A stretch of 64,000 nt of DNA from Eunapius fragilis (lineage: Eukaryota; Porifera; Demospongiae; Spongillida; Spongillidae), in NCBI GenBank assembly GCA_963681505.1, contig OY811971.1:10369433-10433432 (forward strand), written 5' to 3'. The position numbers and the translations under genes are program-made. Below the pieces are notes generated by a model. That model saw only the letters and a list, made by a program, of their open reading frames with translations, had not been told where the DNA came from and searched no databases. This document shows positions 1-12,286 of the stretch, in pieces; the first letter of the stretch is position 1; each line of letters opens with the position of its first letter.

Positions 1-337
1 GGGACCTACCTAGACACCAGGGGCACACCTACACACCAGGGACACACCTACACGCCAGGGACACACCTACACATCAGGGACACACCTACACACCAGGGAC
101 ACACCCACACACCAGGGACCTACCTACACACCAGGGGCACACTTACATACCAGAAACACACCCCCACACCAGGGACCTACCTACACACCAGGGACACACT
201 TACACACCAGGGATACACCTACACACCAGGGACACACTTACATACCAGGGACCTACCTACACACCAGGGACACACCTACACACCAGGGACACACCTACAC
301 ACCAGGGACACACCTACACACCAGGGACACACCTAAA
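1..337. repeat. 19-bp minisatellite, cut by the window start
   Basis: About 18 tandem copies of a unit close to CACCAGGGACACACCTACA, with single-base variants and a few GGGACCTACC versions. The array continues beyond the left edge and ends where the sequence becomes CCTAAACACTATTG. The + strand is almost free of T-rich stretches and carries the CACC/CCTACAC motifs also seen in the 24-bp satellite at 5.2-10.3 kb, so both may come from related simple sequence. Confidence 0.95.
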
Positions 338-1280
338 CACTATTGTGTGGTGTGTAGACTGTGTGTGGATGGGTGTGTGTGCGATGAGTATACAGTACAA
401 TGTTTATTAACATGTGAACTCTCCCATATATGGGCATATATGTAGCTTGCCACATAAACTATGGTTTAGGACCTAAACTCTCCTCATGTTCAGTGCACTA
501 CTAAGATTTTCATAATCCGGACTCAGAAGTTGTTGAGACATTGTTGCTCAGGATGGAAAACCCATTTGAGTGATAACCTCCAGGAGAAAGATCTGAATCT
601 AGCACAATGGTCTACATGTACAACAGGCACAAAAAACCTATAAGTTCAAAACTTCATGCCGGTCTTCAACTTCAAGCCGGTCTTCATGAACTGCTCAATG
701 GTAAAGAATGATGAATAGTGCACTTATTGGGAAAACACCACCAGACAGACATCCACAGAACAAGGAAAAAGTTTGCAGCATGTGCCTAGAATGACACATA
801 TTAAGTTACATGCAGGCCTCTTAAATCTCCCAACCATGTCACGTGCTATGCAACCATGAGTGAGCCTAGTTTCAGCAAGTTTAAACGTCAGAAACATATT
901 TACGGTATTTACATATTTACATATGTACGGTGTATATAGTGTAAAATGGATAGAAGTGTACACGTGTATACATGTTGTATATGAAGATGTAGAGTACGCG
1001 TAAGTGCATTGCATGTGTGTGTGTGTGTGTGTGTGTGTTTGTATTTTTAGAGGGTACATGTGTGTAGGGTATTAATGTTATGTGCTCTGCAGAATGGCCG
1101 AAGCAATCAACTGCTGCTATGCCAGAATAGCCATTAGATCCATAGCGCAGAAGCTGTATATGGGAATAGAGGGTGTGATAACACTTTCTACACAATCTAT
1201 GGCACAGCTAGTTGTAGAGTACAGTGCACTGTTCGAAAACAACCTTGCTATGCACCTACAAAACCAGAAGAATTCCACTA
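338..1280. other. non-coding spacer with a (GT)n microsatellite
   Basis: No convincing gene is visible. A pure GT run lies at about 1013-1038. Short open frames on both strands here are biased by the GT/CA run and have no recognisable domain. Confidence 0.6.
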
Positions 1281-1736
1281 TTAATGTCTATTGTCCTGAG
1301 TGTCCACCCGGGGGTACAATTGGACACCCGGGTGGACAGCAAAAAAAGTTTTTGCCGTTCGGTCACGGAAGAGACCTAGTGGCATTTAACGATACTGGCT
1401 TATAGAACAAGTCTTTTCAGGATCGGGCCGAGATAAGTAAGGCTTAAATCCTTTCGATACCCGTAAAACGAGCCGTGCTAGCAGACCTATCCATTACGCT
1501 CCGACCGATCCGCATGGAGCGTAATGGATAGGCCCGCTAGCACGGCTCGTTTTACGAGTACCAAAAGGAGTTACGCCATGTTTATCTCGGCCCGATCCTG
1601 AAAAGACTTGTTCTGTAAACCAGTACCGTTAAATGCAGCAGGTCCCTTCCGTGACCGAACGGCAAAAACTTTTTTTGCTGTCCGCCCGGGTGTCCAATTG
1701 TACCCCCGAGTGGACACTCAGGACAATAGACATTAA
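1281..1736. repeat. 456-bp near-perfect inverted repeat (foldback/MITE-like)
   Basis: The two arms (about 1281-1500 and 1517-1736) are reverse complements with few mismatches. They start TTAATGTCTATTGTCCTGAG on the left and end with its complement on the right. The axis is near 1508, in GACCGATCCGCAT, flanked by CGCTCC and GGAGCG. Each arm contains CCCGGG and a CTAGCACGGCTCGTTTTACG block. No clear target-site duplication was found, so the true ends are uncertain. It lies directly before the transposon-type ORF at 1737 and could be part of that element. Confidence 0.85.
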
Positions 1737-4700
1737 GAAGTCTTTAGCATTGTTCAATACACACTGGAAGCTCCAAAATCGAAAAGATGACTTTTTGAAC
1801 ACATTTTCATTTGCTGAATGGAACAAGCTCACGCAGAATCAAAGGGCACAGCACACCATTAAAAAATGCAAAGGGAAATCCATTGCTCAGCACTGCACTC
1901 CCATCTAAGAAACATGCACAACAAGGGAAAAAATCGATCCCCATCTTGCCTCTTCATCAAGTACGCTGGTAAGACAGTTTTCAGTTGAATGAAATTGCTC
2001 ATGAGTATTTCAGAGAAACTGCCACAACAGTACTTGCACCAGTTCCAAACTCTGGGCTTATTCAAAATCCTGGACGAACAGAATGCCAACACCATATGCG
2101 ACGCATAGTGAAAAAAGCAAAACAAACAATCCAAAATGCTATGAATGAAAATAGCCTTTCCGCAGTCAGCTGGAGTACATTTAATAAAATGAGAACAGCA
2201 ACACTGACTGACAGAAAATGACACACAAAAAATTAAGCGAAGGTTAACTTACAATGGTAGATTTGAGGAAATCAGGGATCAACAGAGCCTTTTAGAAGAA
2301 GCAAGGTCATGGCTTCCTGAACAGAAAGTGAACTGGTCTGAACTGGCTAAACAATATACAGAAACAAAATGGTGGGCAAATCATTAAAGAATGGCTTAAA
2401 AAACATAACATTCCAACAGCAAACAAACAGAACATAGAGCAGAGAAAAAATAGACGTGCAAGAAAAAAGCTACCAGGAAACATACATACATGTACCATTT
2501 CCAATGCCAAAACCTTGTGTTTTTCAAAAACAAGAGCTTGTAAAGCTAGTGGAGAGTGGAGAAATTCTGGTGGGGGAAAAAGTGGTTGAAACAGAATACA
2601 CAAGATTCAAAGTAGACAAAGTTACTAACTGTGTTGTGCGATCAAACTGTAAACTAGCTGCACAGAAGATAAGACTGATAGACACATCAGGAAAAGGCTG
2701 CTGGCAAGACATGAAGGTTTGGAGCTTATTAGAAACCAACCAGATGAATACTATGAGCAACTACCAAGCAAGCAGGTAAGCACCAAACTGGAGGAGCTTT
2801 ATGAAAACACTGAAACCACTAAGGAAGAGGATTTATGTTCACACCTGAAAAAAAATCAGCCACAAGAGATTTTTAAAATTTGGTATGACCACTCTTGTAT
2901 TGCAAATCACGAGCATTTTTCAGTTGTGGTGTCTTGTATATATGACCCAGCATTCTATTTTACACCTGCAGAACTAGGTGAGGTAAATGTTCAAAGCATT
3001 GTGGAAAAGCCAGAATTACACAGAATTACTAGCTCGTTCAAATGCAACACTGGAGGACCAGGTCTTATTCAACAAATCTTTTTTTTGTAATGTGTTCAAG
3101 AGTTAATATCTGATCCACTACCCATATCAACTGGAGTACCAATATGGGATACTCTGGGCTTCTTCCATGGTGATGGGCCTGCACAGCAGTTTGAGGCAGG
3201 AAACAACATTGGAGGAACATATCCTTGTGTATGTTGTGCAGTAAATGCAGAATCTATAAGTGACCTGGAGTATGCATTTAAATGCCCTACAAGAACCCTA
3301 ACAGAAAGGCAACATTTTGTAATCAGTGGATGTGCTTGGAAGAAAGGTGGTGTCAACCCCTTTGACAAACTGAAGGTAGCTCAGTTGAGGAAAGAGCTCA
3401 ATGAACAAGGGCTTAAAACTGATGAGAAAAAGAAACCCAAACTGCTAGAAATTCTTAAGTCAACACGGCAGGATATTTCAAACCTCCCTCCACTTTTGCA
3501 ACCCAACCCAACAGCTATACTTGGCACATGTTGGTTAGATCAGTATGAAATTTCTCCATGTGAACCAATTCATGATCTCAAAAAATCATTTCTCAAACAT
3601 GTAATTGAGGAAACGGAACATCTACTGTCTAGAAATGAACTTACTGAGTTTCAGGTCATTAAAGCTGCACTTCTGGGCAAGGCCACACTATGGTGCTCTG
3701 ATTATCGGAAGGCAATGATCCTGTTCTACCTAAAACTTAATGAGATAAAGGCAGATCAAACCATTGTGGATATATTTCAATCTGCAGTACACATGAGTCA
3801 TCTACTATATACCTCTGATTACCACCGGACACCAAAAGCGATTTTGGCGCTGCACAACCTTTCATTCCTGCATGGCATGTTGTGCACAGAGATATTCTCT
3901 GCAACCACCGGTAGTCTATCTGGACGCTACTTTCACTCACTCACCACGCACTTACCCATTCTCTTCCGCATGGTAAGCGTGCGATCATATCCATTAATAC
4001 TGAAGACCAGTAGAGAATGCTTGGTCAAGCAAAAATGATAACAAAGGCTACTTTGTGCAACAGACCAAATGAGATTATTACAAACATTCTTCAACGTGTA
4101 CAAATGGAGTCCAAATCTTATGAGATGACAGTGTGTGACAAAGATGAAAGTGAAGTTAAGAAGCTGCATCAAACAATTGGACCAAGGTGCAACACAATTT
4201 ACTCCAACAGCTTCATTACAAGACATGCACTCCACACCATGCTCACCTTGAAAGAATCAGTGATTATCTATTGCCAGAAGGCACATGGTGGAAACAAAGC
4301 ACATATGGAGTGGAATTTCTGGATGGACAGGTTGAAAATAATGTCAGTGAAAAAGGGCCAAAGCATATGCACTTTAAAACAACATCAATGTGAGACATTG
4401 AGATCTATCTGCAGCAAAAGTGGGAACATTGCATTATATCTAGGGTAAAGCTTCCAGCAAATGACATTCAACATTTAATTTACATTCCCTATGAGAGCAA
4501 CCCAGACATGGAAACCATGATCGAGAAAACACATAGCTCAGATCAATTCAAATTGAAGACCTTTCTATCCCCACTTTGGAGTGCACAACACCTATAACAG
4601 CTACGGTCAGCACTAGTATGATCAACACAGTTACTACTTCACAGCCTGAATGCAGTCACAAACAACCAAAACCCCAGTACTATACATCATTAGTACGATC

Positions 4701-4941
4701 TCTGTGTGAGCACAATATTCTCCAACCATCTAAGACACTTGCAAAGTTTGACCTTGCACGACACAAACTAAAGAATCTGTCGTCCTCAGCTACTGTAAAT
4801 GATGCACTGCAAACTGAGTATACCAAGTTACGTTTGCTTATTAAAAACAAAATCCGAAAAAGGACAATGGAGGTGACATCAGACACTAAGCTTGAAATCA
4901 TTGCCAAAAGGCTGCTTTTGCATGAGTGGATGACAGGATGA
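1737..4941 (+). pseudogene. decayed large ORF of an unnamed DNA-transposon-type family
   Basis: A long coding-like stretch on the + strand is broken into about seven frames (1737-1908, 1985-2221, 2470-2779, 2719-3090, 3100-4038, 4017-4448, 4576-4941). In order it shows a TEYTRFKVDK segment, YDPAFYFTP, then FHGDGPAQQFEAG followed by YPCVCC. Next comes a SAP/HeH-like helix pair (KVAQLRKELNEQGLKT), then YEISPCEPIHDLK, GRYFHSLTTH, LGQAKMITK and LPEGTWWKQS. I recognise this as a family common in invertebrate genomes but know no agreed name. The order (paired cysteines, a D/H motif, then a his-rich 'THLPILFR' segment) loosely recalls Tnp2 of CACTA/EnSpm elements, which is only an inference. Stops and frameshifts make it non-functional. 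No terminal repeats were identified apart from the palindrome upstream. Confidence 0.6.
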
Positions 4942-5228
4942 AGTTGCACCCTTCAGATGGACATACATGTGTATGCACCAAACTCACTTTACTGTTTACT
5001 ATTATTTATTTATTTGTTATCTCCCATTCCCTAAACTGTCTCTCCCCTCCGATCCTTGTCCCTTCTTCCTCGCTCAAAGTGTGCAAACGTGTACACCATC
5101 AACTCTTCAGCTTTAGTTAATGATTTCATGCCGAATACACGAACTAGTGTAAAAATTAGGCTGTGTCGAAAACGCAGAAAAGCATAAAGCTGCTACACCA
5201 ATGTTCATATTCATAACCAAAGTATAAA
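4942..5228. other. spacer between the transposon remnant and the satellite
   Basis: AT-rich single-copy-looking sequence with a short pyrimidine-rich stretch near 5035-5075. No gene or repeat structure is evident. Confidence 0.5.
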
Positions 5229-8200
5229 GCCACACTACACTCCTCTTGTACACCCACACTATACTCCCCTCATGCACCCACACTACACTCCCCTCGTACA
5301 CCCATCCTACTCTCCCCTCATACACCCACCCCCACTCCCTTCATACACCCACACTACACTCCCCTCATGCACACACACTACACTCCCCTCGTACACCCAC
5401 CCTACACTCCCCTCGTACACCCACCCTACACTCCCCTCGTACACCCATCCTACACTCCCCTCATACACCTCCCTACACTCCCTTCATGCACCCACACTAC
5501 ACTCCCTCATACACCCACCCTACACTCCCCTCATACACCCACCCTACACTCCCCTCATACACCCACCCTACACTCCCCTCGTACACACCAACCCTACACT
5601 CCCCACGTACACCCACACTACACTCCCCTTGTACACCAACCCTACACTCCCCTCATACACCCACACTACACTCCCCTCATACACCCACACTACACTCCCC
5701 TCGTACACCCACACTACACTCCCCTTGTACACCCACACTACACTCCCCTCATACACCCACACTACACTCCCCTCGTACACCCACACTACACTCCCCTCAT
5801 GCACCCACACTACACTCCCCTCATGCACCCACCGTACACTCCCCTCATACACCCACACTACACTCCCCTCATACACCCACCCTACACTCTCCTCATACAC
5901 CCACACTACACTCCCCTCATACACCCACACTATACTCTCCTCATACACCCACACTACACTCCCCTCGTATACCCACACTACACTCCCCTCATACACCCAC
6001 CCTACACTCCCCTTGTACACCCACACTACACTCCCCTCGTACACCCACACTACACTCCCCCTCATACACCCACACTACACTCCCCTCATGCACCCACACT
6101 ACACTCCCCTCATACACCCACCCTACACTCCCCTCATACACCACACTACACTCCCCTCGTACACCTTCCCTACACTCGCCTCGTATACCCACACTACACT
6201 CCCCTCATACACCCACACTACACTCCCCTCGTACACCTTCCCTACACTCCCCTCGTACACCACACGACACTCCCCTCGTACACCCACACTACACTCCCCT
6301 CATACACCCACACTACACTCCCCTCATACACCCACCTACACTCCCTTCGTACACTCACACTACACTCCCCTCATACACCCACACTACACTCCCCTCGTAC
6401 ACCCACACTACACTCCCCCTCATACACCCACACTACACTCCCCTCATACACCCACACTACACTCCCCTCATACACCCACCTACACTCCCTTCGTACACTC
6501 ACACTACACTCCCCTCATACACCCACACTACACTCCCCTCGTACACCCACACTACACTCCCCCTCATACACCCACACTACACTCCCCTCATACACCCACA
6601 CTACACTCCCCTCATACACCCACCTACACTCCCTTCGTACACTCACACTACACTCCCCTCATACACCCACACTACACTCCCCTCGTACACCCACACTACA
6701 CTCCCCCTCATACACCCACACTACACTCCCCTCATACACCCACACTACACTCCCCTCATACACCCACACTACACTCCCCTCGTACACCACACTACACTCC
6801 CCTCGTACACCCACACTACACTCCCCTCGTACACCCACCCTACACTCCCCTCATACACCCACACTACACTCCCCTCATGCACCCACACTACACTCCCCTT
6901 GTACACCCACACTACACTCCCCTCATACATCCACACTACACTCCCCTCATACACCCACACTACACTCCCCTCGTACACCTTCCCTACACTCCCCTCATGC
7001 ACCCACACTACACTCCCCTCATACACCCACCCTACACTCCCTCATACACTCACACTACACTCCCCTCATGCACCCACACTACACTCCCCTCATACACCCA
7101 CACTACACTCCCCTCATACACCCACACTACACTCCCCTCATACACCCACACTACACTCCCCTCATACACCCACACTACACTCCCCTCATACACCACACTA
7201 CACTCCCCTCATACACCCACCCTACACTCCCCTCATACACCCACACTACACTCCCCTCATGCACCCACACTACACTCCCCTCGTACACCACACTACACTC
7301 CCCTCATACACCCACACTACACTCCCCTCATACACCCACCCTACACTCCCCTCATACACCCACACTACACTCCCCTCATGCACCCACACTACACTCCCCT
7401 CATACACCCACACTACACTCCCCTCATGCACCCACACTACACTCCCCTCATACACCCACACTACACTCCCCTCATACACCCACCTACACTCCCCTCATAC
7501 ACCCACCCTACACTCCCCTCATACACCCACACTACACTCCCCTCATACACCCACACTACACTCCCCTCATACACCCACACTACACTCCCCTCATACACCC
7601 ACACTACACTCCCCTCATACACCCACACTACACTCCCCTCATACACCCACCTACACTCCCCTCATACACCCACACTACACTCCCCTCATGCACCCACACT
7701 ACACTCCCCTCATACACCCACACTACACTCCCCTCATACACCCACACTACACTCCCCTCATACACCCACACTACACTCCCCTCATACACCCACCTACACT
7801 CCCCTCATACACCCACCTACACTCCCCTCGTACACCCACACTACACTCCCTCATACACCCACACTACACTCCCCTCATACACCCACCCTACACTCCCCTC
7901 ATACACCCACACTACACTCCCTCATGCACCCACACTACACTCCCCTCGTACACCACACTACACTCCCCTCATACACCCACACTACACTCCCCTCATACAC
8001 CCACCCTACACTCCCCTCATACACCCACACTACACTCCCCTCATGCACCCACACTACACTCCCCTCATACACCCACCCTACACTCCCCCTCATACACCCA
8101 CACTACACTCCCCTTGTACACCACACTACACTCCCCTCATACACCCACACTACACTCCCCTCGTACACCCACACTACACTCCCCTCGTACACCCACACTA

Positions 8201-10275
8201 CACTCCCCCTCATACACCCACACTACACTCCCCTCATGCACCCACACTACACTCCCCTCATACACCCACCCTACACTCCCCTCATACACCACACTACACT
8301 TCCCTCATACACCCACACTACACTCCCCTCATACACCCACACTACACTCCCCTCATACACCCACACTACACTCCCCTCATGCACCCACACTACACTTCCC
8401 TCATACACCTTCCCTACACTCCCCTCGTACATCCATCCTACACTCCCCTCGTACACCCACCCTACACTCCCCTCGTACACCCACACTACACTCCCCTCAT
8501 ACACCCACACTACACTCCCCTCATACACCTTCCCTACACTCCCCTCGTACACCCACACTACACTCCCCTCATACACCCACACTACACTCCCCTCATACAC
8601 CTTCCCTACACTCCCCTCGTACACCCACACTACACTCCCCTCATACACCCACACTACACTCCCCTCATGCACACACACTACACTCCCCTTGTACACCCAC
8701 CCTACACCCACACTACACTCCCCTCATACACCCACACTACACTCCCCTCATACACCCACACTACACTCCCCTCATACACCCACACTACACTCCCCTCATA
8801 CACCCACACTACACTCCCCTCATACACCCACACTACACTTCCCTCATACACCTTCCCTACACTCCCCTCGTACACCACACTACACTCCCCTCATACACCC
8901 ACCCTACACTCCCCTCATACACCCACACTACACTCCCCTCATACACCCACACTACACTCCCCTCGTACACACCAACCCTACACTCCCCTCATACACCCAC
9001 ACTACACTCCCCTCATACACCCACACTACACTCCCCTCATACACCCACACTACACTCCCCTCATACATCCACACTACACTCCCCTCATACACCCACACTA
9101 CACTCCCCTCATACACCCACACTACACTCCCCTCATACACCCACACTACACTCCCCTCATACACCCACACTACACTCCCCTCGTACACACCAACCCTACA
9201 CTCCCCTCATACACCCACACTACACTCCCCTCATACACCCACACTACACTCCCCTCATACACCCACACTACACTCCCCTCATACACCCACACTACACTCC
9301 CCTCATACACCCACACTACACTCCCCTCATGCACCCACACTACACTCCCCTCATACACCTCCCTACACTCCCCTCGTACACCCACACTACACTCCCCTCA
9401 TACATCCACACTACACTCCCCTCATACACCCACACTACACTCCCCTCATACACCCACACTACACTCCCCTCATACACCCACACTACACTCCCCTCATACA
9501 CCCACACTACACTCCCCTCATGCACCCACACGACACTCCCCTCGTACATCCATCCTACACTCCCCTCGTACACCCACACTACACTCCCCTCATACACCCA
9601 CACTACACTTCCCTCATACACCTTCCCTACACTCCCCTCGTACACCCACACTACACTCCCCTCATACACCCACACTACACTCCCCTCATACACCTTCCCT
9701 ACACTCCCCTCGTACACCCACACTACACTCCCCTCATACACCCACACTACACTCCCCTCATGCACACACACTACACTCCCCTTGTACACCCACCCTACAC
9801 CCACACTACACTCCCCTCATGCACCCACACTACACTCCCCTCGTACACACCAACCCTACACTCCCCTCATACACCCACCCTACACTCCCCTCATACACCC
9901 ACACTACACTCCCCTCATACACCCACACTACACTCCCCTCGTACACACCAACCCTACACTCCCCTCATGCACCCACACTACACTCCCCTCATACACCCAC
10001 ACTACACTCCCCTCATACACCCACACTACACTCCCCTCGTATACCACACGACACTCCCCTCATACACCCACACTACACTCCCCTCATACACCCACACTAC
10101 ACTCCCCTCATACACCCACACTACACTCCCCTCATACACCACACTACACTCCCCTCATACACCCACACTACACTCCCCTCATACACCCACACTACACTCC
10201 CCTCATACACCCACACTACACTCCCCTCATACACCCATCCTACACTCCCCTCGTACACCTCCCTACACTCTATAC
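5229..10275. repeat. 24-bp satellite array, about 210 copies
   Basis: The unit is CTACACTCCCCT followed by CATACACCCACA (24 bp). It is repeated head to tail with point variants (CGTACA, CATGCA, CCTTCC) and occasional one- or two-base indels. The unit is a multiple of three and lacks stop codons in every forward frame, so three overlapping frames of more than 1,600 codons stay open. They encode eight-residue repeats such as HSPHTPTL, TTLPSYTH and YTPLIHPH. These are by-products of the repeat, not genes: no frame is favoured, codon use is fixed by the unit, and indels shift copies from frame to frame. Higher-order structure is present (see findings). Confidence 0.97.
6301..6732. repeat. 144-bp higher-order repeat, three copies, inside the satellite
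   Basis: The variant block CCCTTCGTACACTCACAC recurs with its ACACTCACAC core at 6351, 6495 and 6639, exactly 144 bp (six units) apart. The neighbouring variants (a one-base-short CACCTACAC junction and an extra C in CCCCCTCATAC) recur in the same order. A six-unit block was therefore amplified as a whole. Confidence 0.9.
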
Positions 10276-10606
10276 ACGGTGAAAATATGCGTGGAATCAT
10301 TTAGAAATCATTGTGTGATTGGTCCAGGATCATGCACAAATCACTGACATGGGGAATTTCGTGTGATTTTCTGTTTAATTACTCAATGGTTTCAAGCAGG
10401 TTCCATATGAATTAATGTCTTTGCCATGCACAATTATCTACACGAATAATGCAATGTATAGAAGTGGCCTAGCTTGATCATGAAAGATGAAAAAAATAAA
10501 ACAATGTACACAAGTGTAGTTCATGTATGTGTTAACGTTATGTGCTAGAATAAAACTGTGAGATAGGTAGTGCACAATCAGATAAAACCATATTTGACAA
10601 GACCTA
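10276..10606. other. spacer between satellite and 7TM gene
   Basis: Ordinary AT-rich sequence, presumably including the 3' UTR of the - strand 7TM gene. No repeat or coding signal was seen. Confidence 0.5.
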
Positions 10607-11595
10607 CTATGGAACACGCATTCTGTGCACCAGGGATGACTTCTCATTTGGATTCACTTGAATATGCACAAATGGATTTCTCCTTCTTTTTCCGAGATGA
10701 ATCCTGTAAATGATTCGCCCCATTAGTACTACACTGCTGAGTAGCCACAGGACTGAAATTGGTAAATCACTAAGCAGCTGACCTAGGAATATACTTTTCC
10801 CATGATTGAATGCAAAATCAATAGTGCTTGAAACTGCTATGCAAACCAACCCACTCATGATAAGGAGCAAGGAACATACATTGGTATTGAACTTCACTGC
10901 AGCACGCCTGTACAAGATGATACATGTTGCAAGAAGGCTTAGTATTATAAACACTATGAAAACAAATATCCATATATACCATGATGCTATCTTTATCAGC
11001 ATTCCTTCAGCAGATTTATCATTACATATCCAGCATATTGTGGCGTCAACACCATACAAATTTTTAATAAATGGCCAGGGCAGAAATAGAACTGGGACTG
11101 CTGTATCCAAAAGAAGGTAAATCCACATGAGGCATTTGTATTTTCTTTGCTTTTCATGATGAATTACACGTAGACATTTTGGTGGGCATATCTGAAGAAT
11201 CAGATGAATAGCAATGCATATTGCATGGATAAAAAGAGCAATGATGAGATATTGGCGGATGACGGCAGTTAAAATGCAAAGAGCCCTGTATACGTCTTTT
11301 TTACTGGCATATAATACCAACCATTGGAATGATTCACAAAGGCTCATCAGCATCAGAAAAATTGAGAGGATCATGATGAGCATTTCAATGTATTCCTTAG
11401 AATTGTATAGCTTGCAATGTGACCAAATGGAGAGTGCAACTGTTGCAGCCAGGAGAAGGAATGACAAGAATGCTATTCCACTGCATCCAGTCACAATCGA
11501 GTGTTGTACAGCAGTCAGATTGGGTTGAATGCAGCCAGTATCTTTAGATACATTAGAGAAAAAGAAATTAAAGACAGCTAGCCAAATAATAATGT
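10607..11595 (-). CDS. seven-transmembrane receptor-like protein (main exon)
   Basis: A single long open frame of about 330 codons on the - strand encodes seven hydrophobic helices. They include IAFLSFLLLAATVALSIW, a WLVLY-ending helix 2, HAICIAIHLILQICPP, MWIYLLLDTAVPVLFLPWPF, a long helix 5 (WIFVFIVFIILSLLATCIIL), helix 6 around LLLIMSGLVCIAV, and helix 7 ending MGRIIY. A short basic tail (GKRRR) follows, as in a G-protein-coupled receptor at the plasma membrane. The loop before helix 5 has ICWICND, recalling the CWI loop of cAMP-receptor-like GPCRs, but I cannot assign a family firmly. Ahead of helix 1 are a hydrophobic stretch and two N-glycosylation sequons (NVS, NLT). The frame stays open to 11608 without an initiator ATG. 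A TTTAG acceptor-like site near 11596 suggests that a short upstream exon supplies the start. Ligand unknown. Confidence 0.7.
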
Positions 11596-11608
11596 CTAAA
11601 CATGCATA

Positions 11609-12286
11609 TCATTTAAAATTTTTTCATGTCCTCTATCAGATGCAAGAATGCATAGATTAGTGGGTTTGAAATATTCTTCACTGTACTGTCAATTATGGAA
11701 TAATAATATTGTAAATTGTAACCTTACTATTATGTGAACAATATGAATTACAACAACACTGGTTCAAAATGAACTGAAATGCAATGCAAATAAAACGGGG
11801 TTGATAAAAAATATTTTTCAAACTACTGGCTAAAAATGTGACGATCTAGAGACCAACCCATTTTTATAGCTCATTGTGCATTTTGGTTTTCTATATTCAC
11901 ACCTCATTAATGCCTAAACTAAATTATAGTTACCAACTTATATGTGGCAACAAGAAGTTTAGTGCTTCTGACAATCTGAAGCCATGTTGTCACAAAGAAA
12001 AAATAATCAGTATGATGATTCAAATTGGTTCATAAATATAATAATTATTTAATATTACATTAGTAGTTCCTATATAGGAATTGACCCAGATCTTAAAATC
12101 ATTAAGAAAATGTGAACCGCGCCTAGTGAATGGATTGCGTAACAATCGGATGAGGAGTAAAAATCTGAAAATGTACCGTTTTAGAGACTAAAATACAAGT
12201 AGTTCACCTTGTACCTGGGCATTTGGGAGATACACTGTTTCAAGTTTAAGGCATTTTAATTTGGGATTGTCGCAGCAAAATGAACT
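11609..12286. other. AT-rich intergenic stretch
   Basis: No coding potential was recognised. It may hold the promoter and a small first exon of the 7TM gene and an eroded 5' part of the gypsy element that becomes recognisable at 12287. Confidence 0.45.

Noticed and set aside
724-1195. Frames on the - strand with THTHTHTH runs
   Set aside because: They come from the GT microsatellite at 1013-1038.
5246-10347. Three overlapping + strand frames of 1,645-1,691 codons
   Set aside because: They follow from a stop-free 24-bp unit. All frames are equally open and no start, domain or codon bias supports a gene.
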